Shown here: piece by piece, positions 49,144 to 60,499 of the stretch | Numbering within the stretch: the first letter of the stretch is position 1 | Layout of the letters: each line of letters opens with the position of its first letter | Origin: Icerya purchasi | Lineage: Eukaryota > Arthropoda > Insecta > Hemiptera > Monophlebidae | DNA: 64,000 nucleotides | Assembly (NCBI GenBank): GCA_039619475.1 | Contig: CM077115.1 | Coordinates: forward strand, 150,852,274 to 150,916,273 | Reading direction: 5' to 3' | Notes under the pieces: model-generated | The model's input: the letters and a program-made list of their open reading frames with translations, nothing else | The model's database searches: none | What the model was told of the DNA's origin: nothing | Made by a program: the position numbers and the translations under genes

Positions 49144-49882
49144 TGAGGGACGTTCAAAATGTAAGGTTCCCTAGTTTTTATTTTCAAAACTAATAAAGCT
49201 AGAAAAAAACGGACACCGGCATTGAATTCAGCACACACTTTTATTTATTTTTCCACATATTCACCTTTTAAATTATAACATTGGTCGAGTCGAGAAATTG
49301 ACTTATAAATACCTTCCTCATAGAAGCTTGCCGCCAAATTTTGTAACCAGGTAAGAACAAAATTGTTCAACTCCTCGTTGGTCCCGAATTCTTTTGCATG
49401 GTACCTCATGGCACACTCGGAAACTGGTCAAGAAGATCGTAAATAGTTTGGCGGCGATCGGATTGCAGAGTTTTTTCGATGTTTCGCACCAATTCGTCCG
49501 AGGTTACAGATGGTCTGCTGCTTCGTTGCTCGTCCTCTACATTCGGTCTAGCCCCTCGGAACTCGCGGCACCACTTACGAATATGTTGAACACTCATCAC
49601 GGGACCATAAACTTCCACTATTTGTCGATGAATTTCAGTTGGTGCAATTTTTTTATGGTTTAAAACGAGAATAACTGAGCACACCTCGTAGTCGGTGGTA
49701 ACTTTCAGAATTCCACTCGTGATTAATTCACATAACTCGAAAACGAAAAAACAAGCAGTATTGCGGTTTAGACTTGTTTAAACTTGAATGTTTCAGCTAT
49801 ACAATGAGATCACGCCCACTCTCGCAAGTTTATTCTAACCGGTTTTACAGGGGTGGAAACCTTACTTTTTTAACGTGCCTCG
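49144..49882 (-). mobile_element. Mariner with its catalytic core deleted
   Basis: TA dinucleotides flank inverted ends: left TGAGGGACGTTCAAAATGTA, right (reverse complemented) CGAGGCACGTTAAAAAAGTA, both continuing AGGTT. The minus strand keeps the N-terminal DNA-binding domain: TEIHRQIVEVYGPVMSVQHI, RKWCREFRGARPNVEDEQRS, then SRPSVTSDELVRNIEKTLQS and DRRQTIYDLL. In another frame it keeps the C-terminus: KEFGTNEELNNFVLTWLQNL, AASFYEEGIYKSISRLDQCY and NLKGEYVEK. The whole region with the three catalytic Asp residues is missing between them, near 49410. The remaining reading is fairly clean. Confidence 0.88.
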
Positions 49883-49889
49883 TATATAT

Positions 49890-51110
49890 ATATATATGTA
49901 TCTATGTATATGAGAGGGAGGAGGCATATGTGAGCTCACACTTGAACATATTATAATTATGTTGCTAAACATATGTAAAAACATATACATAATTATTTTT
50001 ATGATTTTATAGTTTTATATTACAACTGGCCAAAATAAATAAATAATTATTCTCAACAATCAAACGAAAACAATTTCACATACAAAAAAATATAACGATC
50101 ATGTTTATTTATGATAAAATATATAATTAACATTTGTATAAGAAAAAAAAATATATATATTTAATATTTTCCGTTTTATTTAATACTTTTCGAAACGAGA
50201 AACTGAATAAAAACACGTTCTGCGCTTTATAACATAATTATTTTCGAATTCTTTTATTGTTAACGAATAATGCAACATTTTGTCCATTTTTCTTCAATCA
50301 CGAGGTAATCAAATATAAAAAAAAAAAAAAACACCATTTACCCGACTGTCGTTTAGATATATTCTTCTTTACACAGAATATTTTTCAAATATAAAGTTTA
50401 GCAATAACACCGTGTCTACGGATTCCATAAATCATCAAAAACCATTATAATATCTATGAAATTACGAAAAATTTTTTAATATTTCATTTTAAATGGTTTT
50501 ATAGTAGATGAATAAAAACGAAAGTACTATTTTCCACCGGGTAATCATACTTCAAAAGAACGTTTAAACTCGAAAAAAATAAATAAATCTTGACAATGTG
50601 CAATTTGCAAAAAAAATTAATGTGAACAATAGACAATATAACAAAAAATACAACATAAATGAACACACAAGTCTACTATTAGACGTAACATTTAATTTCA
50701 ATTTATTTGGTATTCAGTTAAAAATCAAATTTAACCGGATGCCGCGAGCTACACCCTGTTGTTAAAAATAAGAGGTCTGCGGTCGTGCACTCTAAAAACT
50801 ATAGATTAAACTAACTTGAAATTTTAACAGAATATTTTCAAAATATTATTCATTAAAAAAATGGAAAAAATAATTTTTTTGAAAAGACTAACTACTCCCA
50901 AACCTTCAACTTTGTCTCTGTTCAAACATTTTATGTGCTAAAAAGAGTTCGTTAAATGAGCAATCTTAAAAAAAAAAAAAAGCTAGCCACTGTGCATCGC
51001 CCGAACTATAAATCAAATAAACAAATCATTCACAGAAGAAAATTTAAAAAGTACATCATGAAACTAATCAAATACACCGTATCAGATTTAATTTACTAAT
51101 CGCTACATGT
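49890..51110. other. Osbp intron 3, exon-3-proximal part
   Basis: AT-rich with A runs (50318-50332, 50969-50981). No gene or element recognised. Confidence 0.5.
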
Positions 51111-51157
51111 TAAATATGTGTACCTTTCATTAGCGCAAAAATAAAATGATATAATAC

Positions 51158-51402
51158 CTTAATCATAGCGCTCGACGTGATACGAAACAACGTAGCCCTT
51201 TCATTGATAGATTTAATTTTTGCCGAAATATCGTTCACAGATTCCAGTGATTCCAGTTCGATTAGAGAACGATGGAGTGAATTACCGTGCTTCACTATTA
51301 AATCATTACAATTTCGTAAATCTTCCATTTTATTGCTTAACGTTTTTATCACAGTAGCCACTTCGATTTTTATATTATCTTCATTCAGTTCGTTTACATC
51401 CT
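51158..51402 (-). CDS. Osbp: Osbp exon 3: helical region after the PH domain
   Basis: The acceptor TTTGTTTCAG has a good pyrimidine tract and ends at 51403. The split codon G|AG gives Glu, and the exon reads EDVNELNEDNIKIEVATVIK, then MEDLRNCNDLIVKHGNSLHR, SLIELESLESVNDISAKIKS and ERATLFRITSSAMIK. This matches the conserved helical segment of OSBP between the PH domain and the FFAT motif, which is predicted to support dimerisation. The donor AAG|GTATTA lies at 51157 and leaves phase 0. The following intron is about 12.5 kb and holds a hAT element, LINE copies and a deleted mariner. Confidence 0.94.
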
Positions 51403-52169
51403 CTGAAACAAAGTAGATAATAATCGGTAAATAATTATCGATAGTAAATTTTTAATCTGTACATAAAAAACCTTTTTTACTTGCAGAGTACGATGATGGT
51501 AACATTTTCAGTAGAAAAGTTAATAAAATCAAAATATACCGAGTAAAAACCTAACATATTATTATTATACGTTGAACTGTTATCAACTAAATAATTTAAT
51601 ATCAACTAACATCATAAACCTAAGTTTAAAACATATTTTTATAGTTGTTTACATTTTAAAATCTTATGTATTTAAAAATAATACATACTCAAGAGCTCCT
51701 TTTAAAAGCTTTAACGAACGAACATGAATTTAAAGAATTTTTCGTCATCTTTCTATGTGCCTTAATAAAAATTATTAATAGCAATATCATTGAAACATTC
51801 GAAATTACTGTATCATTTGTAAATTTTAATAATAAAATACAAGATCAGATAATGCGATTAAATTTTACTGCACGATAAACTAATTTCTTTTTAATAATAA
51901 TTAAACTATGCAATTCATACATGTTGCAAGACAGATTTTAGAAATTAGGAAGACTTATTCGTCTAATACAGTGATTTCTTTAACATCATATTTAAATCCG
52001 TTTAGTCTAATTATTGTTCCCCTTACTAAAAAAGACACACATTTAATATTACAGTTACATCTATGTTTCCTTCATAAAACTTCTGAAATAAAATTTTAAA
52101 TCTCTACTTGAATAAAACGGCTAATAAATTACAAAGGAATTATGTATTCTAATATTGAATTTTACATAC

Positions 52170-52375
52170 CGTTTTCTAAAGCATGGATAACTTTCGCTTT
52201 CGCAAGCTCTAACGCCGTTACCCAACGTTGTCTTTCGACTTCGTTCGATGCTTTAATATGAAACGTTTGTGTTCCACCATTTGAAATTACAAAGGTACAC
52301 GAATCTTCCGTATGGATTATTGCACCGTGAAGATTAATAGTACCTCTACATGTCTGTCCCATTTCAGCTTGATTT
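52170..52375 (-). CDS. Osbp: Osbp exon 2: second half of PH domain
   Basis: After the acceptor (ATTAG at 52380-52376) the exon reads through NQAEMGQTCRGTINLHGA, then DSCTFVISNGGTQTFHIKAS, NEVERQRWVTALELAKAK and HALEN. This is the C-terminal half of the OSBP PH domain, including the ERQRWVTALE helix with its conserved tryptophan. The donor is G|GTATGT starting at 52169. The entering phase completes an AGA Arg codon, and the exon leaves one base (G) of the next codon. Translation open beyond the acceptor side is intronic and lacks similarity. Intron 2 is short (767 bp) and I saw no element in it. Confidence 0.95.
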
Positions 52376-53287
52376 CTAATACAGTTATAATAAAAACAAA
52401 AAAGAAACAGAAAGATCAAAATTAAGCCACAATTAAAAACTATCGGTGAATAAAGCATAAATTTTGGTAAAAAACCGTTTTAGCTTTTGTGAGTTATGCT
52501 CACTTTATAGATAGTACAAAATTACGAAGCTAAAACCAATAATTTTTTCAGCGTTCGATAATTATATCTAAACCGTGTAATTTCCTAATTTAAACGCGTT
52601 CAACTTACAATTTATTTAACTTTAAATAGGAAATAAAGATCATCGCGTTTTGTCTTTATATATATATATATTTATCTCACAACATTTGGAAACAAAAAAA
52701 TAATAACCGGTTTTAACATTCGCCGCTTAATAATCATGATGCAAAAAACTGCGAATATGTATAGTTCAATAAAACCTAAATTAAAATTAGGCGCTTTTTA
52801 TTTTTACACTACAACAAAAATAGCACTAAACAGATACCCTGCTTAAAATTCTTAATTTAAATGCTATTAATGCAATAAAATATTTAATCGGCGACTTTTT
52901 TGTAAAAGTGGCATAAAAAAATTTTAGTCTATTATTTTCCAAACAATGAACATATGATTATTTCAAATTTATTTTTGTGCAAATTTTTAGCCTACTTATC
53001 ATTTATATGATAAGAAAACCCCAGTAATTCAATACTCTTTTCCTTTTTTAAACACTAATTCTGGGTAGTTTTTATAAATCGGTTTACAAAAAAAATGCTT
53101 TCTTCGTATTCTCGGTCCTTGTTCTTTTATAACCTACAGAAAACTAGACTTAAAATTCACGAATTAAACATTAATTTCGGAATTTATACATCGTGAATTT
53201 TAAGGGTTTATCATTTACGTTAACGTAAGAAAAAGCAATATGTACCTGCACGAAAATGTTTAATTAATTGCCAATACATAAAGTTAC

Positions 53288-53415
53288 CTATAATATGACA
53301 GGAGTCCATTTGAAAGAACAAACCATCTACGCTGATAGCCTTTGATATAATTAGTCCATTTAAACAACCACCCCTTCATATCAGCATCCTCTTGAGATAA
53401 CTTGACATCAGCCAT
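53288..53415 (-). CDS. Osbp: Osbp exon 1: start codon and first half of PH domain
   Basis: The ATG at 53415 opens a 42-codon reading beginning [20 protein letters not shown] and ending LSNGLLSYY, plus two bases of the next codon. The segment KGWLFKW, the [10 protein letters not shown] block and LLSYY are the first strands of the OSBP-type PH domain, which in this family binds PI4P and Arf at the Golgi. The donor is AG|GTAACT at 53287. No earlier in-frame start is needed, because family members have a short leader before the PH domain. The exon leaves phase 2, completed as Arg by the first base of exon 2. Identification is very secure because the residues are nearly invariant in animal OSBPs. 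Confidence 0.95.
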
Positions 53416-53700
53416 GTCGAAATTAATGAAAACATTCCCAAAAACACGGTATTAAAAATTATTCTAGCCGCAAATCCACGTAACCACTTCACTCAACATA
53501 AATTTAACATTACTAGCAATACTTTTTTTCACGCTACTGCTATCAAATCCAGTTCAATAACAAATAGTTTGTTATCAATATTGCCTTATCGATTGACAAC
53601 ATTTATTATCGACTTAGTCGATATTACTACAGTATTTATGATTACAATTTTATGTTTTATTTTTTTTTTTTAGTAAATTTCTCTGATTTTAACAATTTTG
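53416..53700 (-). promoter_or_regulatory. Osbp 5' flank with TATCGA-type palindrome
   Basis: This stretch lies directly upstream of the Osbp start codon and holds its 5' UTR and probably its core promoter. A 17-base odd palindrome, TATCGACTTAGTCGATA, lies at 53607-53623, and a TTATCGATTG site lies at 53587-53596. Both resemble DRE-like TATCGATA motifs found in insect housekeeping promoters (established for Drosophila). No TATA box is obvious. The assignment is inferred from position and motif resemblance only. Confidence 0.3.
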
Positions 53701-55008
53701 CATAAAGTTATGATAAAATTGCACAAATTTAATGGCATTTTTGTACGTATAAAAAAATTTTAAATCCTTACCCGACATTCCACGGAAAATAACAAATCCT
53801 TTAAAATGTAATATTATCACAAACGGTGTTTTAAAACTTCATAATTGTGTGTAAATGGCATTAAATTTCGCTAATTCGTAATGGTTATTTTAGTAATTTT
53901 AATTTATTTCTTAATATTGGACAATAATCTAAAAACATAAGAAATTTAATGAGCCGTTACAGTCAGTAAAATCTCTTTAATTACTTTAAATTTTCTCCAA
54001 ATATAATCCAAATTAAATATTATATTATAGGTGGAAAATATTAAAATTTTAGCTATTTGTTAAAAAGGATAATCAACATACAATTAAATATGTACAAAAA
54101 TAAAACAGTATTTACAACAAATATATATTCTAAATATATTACCACTAGCAATACATTTTTTATTTGGAAATATTAATTCAGTCTCATATAAACATTCATG
54201 AACTAACTTAAAATACATACCATAAATACGGTTCAATCGCGCTAACTTTTGAGTATAAGTTTAGAGGGTTAGTAATTGAACACTATTTGACTACAGCACT
54301 TGTAAATAAAGTTTCCATTTTTCAAACCTTTTTATTTAAGCAAAACAACAATATAAAATCAAAATTTTCAGCGTCAATTTCTAATCATTGTTGGTATATT
54401 AAATTTCACTAAAATTTTTTACCATTTTCACGTGCAAAGAACTAAATCGAAAAAAATATATGTATTATTTTTAAATACAATATAATAAACAAATTTTAAA
54501 AAATCGAAAATTTTATCAGTCAAACAATAGTTGTAACAGAAAATTTTCCGTTGTAAATTGCTTTGTATTTCAATGATATATAGACATTTTTATTTTGAGT
54601 TGTACCATAAATATCGGATTCAAGTGTAATATTTTCAGAATATTTTTATTCATAATATCATTTTTTATCGCCATAATAAAGAAATCATTAAACTGCCAAC
54701 TGATGATGCTGTAATTGCGCAATTGAAATTTTTCCGTTCGATTACCAATGCTGCAAACTTATACTCAGAATCGGACTACATTCGATTAAGCCTTGTTGAC
54801 ACAAGCCTCTGAGTAATAAAACGGAAAAATGTCATCTGTTCGAATTACACATGCGCCAAATTATTGCTTTTATAACATGTACGCTTCCGTAGAATAAAAT
54901 CATATAAAGTGAACAAATTATTTCTGTGCGTACGCTAAAATCTGAACAAAAATTACGTTATTTTTAACCTTACATTAAAAAAAAAGAGAAGGTATCATGT
55001 TAATAATA
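53701..55008. other. Intergenic, upstream of Osbp
   Basis: AT-rich DNA without a recognised gene. CTGATGATGCTGTAATTGCG at 54700-54719 superficially recalls the hairpin at 12535 but lacks a following GAAAC. Confidence 0.5.
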
Positions 55009-55010
55009 TA

Positions 55011-56680
55011 CGGCGAGCAACATAAACATTGAGACAAAGGTTAAAAAAAATTGAAACAAAAGCAGATATAAATATCTAATTTATTGAAAAATGAACAAAT
55101 GAACACCGCTGATCATAAATATGATAAAAAGAAAAAGAAAAAATAAACGTAAAACAAAAAAATTACAGCCGATACGAAAAAAATAGGCAACATAAATATT
55201 GAGACAGCAACATAAACATTGAGAACTAAAATTTAACACGAAAAATTCTAAAATAACGGCTTCCTAATATTTTGTATGCAAAGCTTTGGCTTGAATTACA
55301 GCACTCAAGCGTTGCAGCATCGACGAAACCAGTTTTTCAAAGTACAATACTGGAATTTGAGTCCATTCTTCTTGCAACCGCTGTTTGAGATGGGTAGCAC
55401 TAGTAATAGGAGTTTTCCGAACCTCTCGATCTAAATAATCCCATATAAGTTCGATTGGATTACAATCGGGTGATTGAGGTGGCATCTCGAGTACACGCGA
55501 TCATTTATATAACAGGCATAGGCGCGTTTTATGCGCTTTGTGTTTAGGATCGTTATCCTGATAAAAGTTAAACGTTTTCCTGATACCCAATTTTTCAGCA
55601 GACACATGTAAATTGTGCCGCAATATATCAATGTACATATCGGCATTCATTTTATCATCAATAAATACCAGCGAGCCGATACCGGAAGCTGCAAAACACC
55701 CCCAAACCATGACATTTCCATCACCGTGTTTAACCGTTATATTGAGATTCTTTTTTTCTAATTCGGTATTCGGCTTTCTCCACACTTTTCCATTTCCGTC
55801 ACTCCCAAAAATATTGAATTTCGACTTATCATAAAAGAGTACATTATTCCAGAAATTTTCAGTAACATCACTATACTTTAATGCGAATCCTAGGCGTTTT
55901 TTCTGATTCATCGTACTAATAAAAGGTTTGAATCTGGCGGTGCGCGAATTATAACCCGTCTTTTTAAGAACTCGGCGTATCGTTTGCCCTGAAATTGTAC
56001 TGCTACTTCTTGCGCATAACTGGGTAGCAATTTTAGGGACACTTATTTTTGGATTTTTTGCGACACAACGCATTATAAAACGCTCATCTGGAGCCGATGG
56101 CTTCGCAGTCGTCCGGATGGCTTCATAAAATTGATTCTGCTTTCTTTATTGAACCTGTTAATACTTCTGTAAACAGTAGTTCGCGACATTTTTTGATAGG
56201 GAAGTAATCTCTTGAACTGGTTTTCCTTTCACATGACGGAACAGCACTAGTTGACGCTTATCAAACGAAGTGTTTCACTTTTTTGACATTTTCATTTCGA
56301 ACGCTCAAAAATTTTAAATTTATGTACTAGGTAGCTGCGTACTAGAAAATAATTGTTAAACAACGTGAAGTGTATCGCTCACGCGCATGCATGCATTATT
56401 ATCGTTTGCAGTGAATCAGGAAAAACCCAGCGTCGTCGGTAATAGAATGAGTCACGCTGTCTCAATGTTTTTGTTGCTGTCTCGTTACGTACTTTTTTCG
56501 TATCGGCCGTAATTTTTTTGCTTTACGTTTATTTTTTAATTATTTTTTTATCATATTTGTGATCAGTAGTGTTCATTTGTTCGTTTTCCAATAAATTCGA
56601 TATTATACCAGGTTTTCTCCCCCGTATATCGCCCTTTTCATTTTTAAAAACTTTTGTCTCAATGTTTATGTTGCTCACTG
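55011..56680 (-). mobile_element. Tc1-type transposon with long IR/DR-like ends (1670 bp)
   Basis: TA duplicates (55009-55010, 56681-56682) flank inverted ends. The left reads CGGCGAGCAACATAAACATT and the right, reverse complemented, CAGTGAGCAACATAAACATT; both continue GAGACAAA. The inverted similarity extends about 220 bp per side (GAACAAATGAACAC, GATCA-AAATATGATAAAAA, AATAAACGTAAA, AAAAAAATTAC-GCCGATACG). Each end has inner copies of the CAACATAAACATTGAGAC word (55193-55231; 56468-56489 inverted). This is the IR/DR arrangement of some Tc1 elements. The transposase pseudogene lies inside on the minus strand. The structure is complete and it looks like the youngest element in the window. Confidence 0.92.
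55264..56295 (-). pseudogene. Tc1-type transposase, DD34E, interrupted
   Basis: The likely start is ATG at 56295 (MKMSKK, then a stop at codon 7). The N-terminal helix-turn-helix is spread over frames: FDKRQLVLFRHVKGKPVQEI, then a segment with TTVYRSINRFNKESRINFMK. From 56073 one frame runs to 55264: PKISVPKIATQL, VLFYDKSKFNIFG (first Asp), GNVMVWGCFAASGIGSLVF, NFYQDNDPKHKAHKTRLCLL (second Asp), then a single TGA at 55503-55501, then LEMPPQSPDCNPIELIWDYL (Glu). Counting the stop as one residue, 34 residues separate the second Asp and the Glu, so DD34E. The catalytic triad is preserved, but frameshifts and stops disable the gene. Confidence 0.9.
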
Positions 56681-56689
56681 TATATTCTA

Positions 56690-59600
56690 AACGGAATAAG
56701 TTTTAAGAGCACTGTTCCCACAATTATTGTCGAGAAAATGAATTTTTCGCTAAACATTTTATTATATACTGGAATATATTCAAAATCACATTACGAAACA
56801 AAGGAATTTTGGGAAATGTATATCATCGGCCAAAAACTTTTTAATTTAACTTCTTTCATTTGAATTACTCGCAGAAGTTATTACTATTACTCACTTATAT
56901 TAAGTGTTTATCAGAACTTAAAAACAATTCCATTGCAAGTTAAAAAGTGTTCCGTTTGATTGCTAGCTAGTCAAACAATAAACTTATATTAATTGTACTA
57001 ATTGAATTGTTGAAGCTTGTATATTTTTGGTATTAACACTTTATGGATAAGATACTCTCAAAAATAGACAAATGAATACGTACTTTTTATCAAATACGGT
57101 TGTTTATCAAGAAATTAAAAGGGCTGTTTAGTTAAAAATTAGTTTCTTCGTGTTTTAATTAATTCGTTTATGACAAGATTTTTTCAAATTAAACGAATGT
57201 TTCATTTCCTCTCCATTCTGCATGTAATTTGTTGACGTTATTTGAATGTGTTTATTAACAGTTTAGACAATGCCGATTTCAATTATTTTACCTAGCGTTC
57301 AAGACAGAACACTTACTATAAAAAATATATACATTAAGGGCCATCAATGTAAATATTATATTCGATTCCTTTTAACATAGACTTACAAAATATGTTAATT
57401 ACTTTAATATTACGAATAATTTTAAAGGCCGATAAAGAATGTAATTTACTATATTTCCTATATTAAATCTTTTTCATTTTTTCAGCATTGATGTAAACGT
57501 TTCATCCGCTCTAGACATTAAAATTTTATTGTTTCTTCCCCAAAGTTGAAAATTACTACGCTATTGTAAAGAATTTGCAAAGGGCGGATAAAATTATATG
57601 TATTTTACATATTACAATATTTTTATATAGAATTCATTCAAATTTCGTAATTTTCTACATAATTTCTTTTACAATAAAAGGAAACGGCAAAAAAAACGCG
57701 ACATAAAATTTCCGCTAACCTTCGATCCAAAACATTCGGTTTAAAAAAATAAGTCTAACAAATTTAGTTTTGAGAAAATAATTTTTAAGCACCGGATTGA
57801 ATGTCATAATGGTCGTTATAAAACGCAGCAACACATTTGTTGAAAATACAAACACATTCCTTTGCTTATGTTTATTTTGTTGTTAGTTTTGTGATAAAAC
57901 TGTTCATATTCAATATTCAAAGTAAAAATTATCAGTTTTCAACTGTTTTCATATTATTTGCATAACCTGTAGTGTATGCGTATACATTTATATCGAGCAT
58001 ACAAAAATCCCGGCTAGACTTGATTCGTAATGCTAAAAGGGACTATTTGCAAGGCGACACGATCGTACCACTTTTTTTGCTTCTTTCCATATTCGCGCCA
58101 GTAGATTACGCCAGCAGTTGTTAGCTGTATGCCGGTGTCTTAAAACGGTTAACAATTAACATTTAGCGGGTTTTGCTGTAACTGTGGAAGTTTGAATTTC
58201 AATGTACTAGTACGTTATAAAGTGTATACTGTACCATACTTGTATTACATAACTATATTAATTGCATCCGAAAGCACAAATATAAATATTGTACGATATA
58301 TTCTACTACATTATTCTTTGTATTGTAATCGATATAAAAATTAAGTTTTATAGTTCAACTTTAATTTAAAGATTTTATTACAGCTCGGATATTGCACAAT
58401 ATTATGCCATTGAACGAAAGAGTATATTTACAAAATAATTATAAAAGCGATTAACAATGAAAATTTGAGAAATTATCTTCTATATGCAGTATGTAACGAT
58501 TTTCAAATCATGGTTCCAACATAGGGCTTGAATATTAAAAAAGAAGTTCTCGATAAATAAATGCATAGTTAAAACATTACAGTCATTTAAATATACCTAT
58601 GTATATGGTAAGGAATTTTTTTAAGAGTCATTTTGTAATAATAATGAACAAAAAAAAGGTAATAAATGAAATAAAAAAATTAAAGGGGAATAAAGTTTAA
58701 AAGAAATCTTACGACAATACAGCAAATTATTCAACTAATAACAATCTCAGAAACCATAATTACACTCTCGAACGTAGAAAAAATTTTGTCTTTTATTTGT
58801 ACACTTAGTTTGTATAGTACCTCAAAAAATGCAATATGAACTGAGACAGGATTTTTGAAGTAATTACGGTGCTTTAAAAAAATGTTATGATAAACGATCT
58901 TTACATCATTTTTACAATTAAACTCAGTTAAAAGTTTTCTATTTAACCATTATCATTAAATACATATTCAAATATGCAAATATAAGAACAGAATGATGCA
59001 AACGTAAGTTGATGTACAATTATGATAAGGAAGACATGTTTTTTTATAAAAGGAATATACAAGTAAATAAAAACTCGCAAAGCATTGATGATTTTAATAA
59101 AATGTTATGTGAGTTCCGACAGCTAATCTCTGCGGAATTTGTTCACGTAAATAAATTTTTTAAAATCGTTTTCTTCCGAAAATAATTATTAAATTTATGT
59201 TCACTTCAGTTGAAATTTTATAGGCCAAACTTTTCCCTCCACTTCACATCTTTTTCGTAACCTGCGCTACTTTCACATAATTATAATAAACTAGTTTTAT
59301 TTTTACAATTTTTATTCTGCAAGTATTTATTTTAAATGATTTCGAGTTAAAGTTAGTAGTAACTGTATACAAACTATTTCACATCGTTTAAAAATAAAAC
59401 AACTACGAATACTTTCTATATAATTTATTATAACATTAAGAAAATTTTTCTAATATAAAATATGTAATATTTGTTTAACTATTTTAAAATAACAAAAGTT
59501 AGTCTCAATATTAGCTTCAAACCTACAGTTCACATACGCTGATAGATGTTATAAGCAATTACACACATTACCTCTAGACGACTATTTTACTTCTGCAATT

Positions 59601-60150
59601 GAATCTAAAATACTATAATAAAACATTGTATATATAAATAATGCAATCGCGTCGTGTTGCAAATGGTTCCCTTTTAGCACTGAGAATCAGATCTAGCAAA
59701 ATCCGGCTTATTAAAAACTTATGATGGCTTTCAGTATAAATAAAACACTAATTTTTGCTAGAAAAACGAATTTAAAATTATCACACCCCTTAGTATGGTA
59801 AACTTTTCATTATGGTACAAAAATTATCCTTCTTCAGTAATGCGAATTTCACTTTTTCATTAAGTAGGAAGTATAACTTTTTTGATTTAAAATTTGAGGA
59901 ACAACTGAAAATAATTTATTAAAACTTTGTCTTTAAACTTACACTATGTAAGCATTGAAATTTCTCAACATTCAACTGCGCTATTTAAGATCGTTTTTCG
60001 AATGATAATGCAGTAACAGAAATAATAATTTTTGATTTTAAAAGTTTCAGTTTAAAACGATTTTAGTACCAAATCAACATAAAAATTTCTTTAATAACAT
60101 AATTTTTAGTATTTCTCTTATTATCTACGAGCGTTATTCATCATTGGTGT
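56690..60150. other. Intergenic, no gene recognised
   Basis: About 3.5 kb of AT-rich sequence without coding signal, long repeat pairs or RNA gene that I can see. Confidence 0.5.
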
Positions 60151-60154
60151 AGCA

Positions 60155-60177
60155 CAGTGGTTCTTAACCGGTGGTCC
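60155..60177 (+). repeat. hAT-type terminal sequence
   Basis: CAGTGGTTCTTAACCGGTGG has the CAGTGGTTCT...ACC form of hAT terminal inverted repeats. The hAT coding fragment at 62190-62673 lies downstream on the same strand and may belong to the same element, with the LINE at 60500-61620 inserted between. No matching right end was found in the window. Confidence 0.5.
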
Positions 60178-60383
60178 TTGGAAGCATCCGAAGTGGTTCG
60201 CGAAGTTATCCTAAAAATATTAAATAAATGACAACGAGTCGACACAACGACGCTCGGCGTGAGTCGCGCTACAAGCGAAAGGCAGTCAAGTAGCGGAAGA
60301 AGCCGCCGCCACTGCGAGTGTGCAAAGCACGTGTAGTGAACAGCCAGTGTTTGACTCGGTTTGTTCCGTTCGCTTTTTGTTTT

Positions 60384-60410
60384 ATTATTATTATTATTAT
60401 TATTATTTTA
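60384..60410. repeat. (TTA)n microsatellite
   Basis: About eight TTA units, close to the 3' side of the minus-strand LINE at 60500. It may be the simple-repeat tail of that element. Confidence 0.8.
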
Positions 60411-60499
60411 TTTATTTTATTAGACTTTGGAAGGAACCAATCAGTCCATGACGGAAGCTGCTGGCCTAACAAATTAGTTTAGAAAATAAATGTGATTGT

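Larger units (their letters stand above)
6951..53415 (-). other. Osbp: Osbp gene span, 5' part (five exons, four introns)
   Basis: This is the transcription unit of an oxysterol-binding protein, a lipid-transfer protein that works at ER-Golgi contact sites (family knowledge). The five exons are listed separately. Exon lengths 128, 206, 245, 175 and 137 nt sum to 891 nt, exactly 297 codons, and all junction phases agree (2, 1, 0, 1, 0). Introns are 912, 767, 12470 and 31425 bp. Visible parts in order are an N-terminal PH domain, a helical coiled-coil region, and an acidic stretch with an FFAT-like motif. The ORD lipid-binding domain is absent, and the gene should continue to the left beyond the window. 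Most mobile elements in the window sit in introns 3 and 4. Exon assignment is inferred from protein similarity and splice signals; no transcript was available. Confidence 0.93.

Noticed and set aside
54697..54740. CTGATGATG followed by TTGAAATT, a possible second hammerhead/PLE hairpin
   Set aside because: The stem is weak and the conserved GAAAC is missing.
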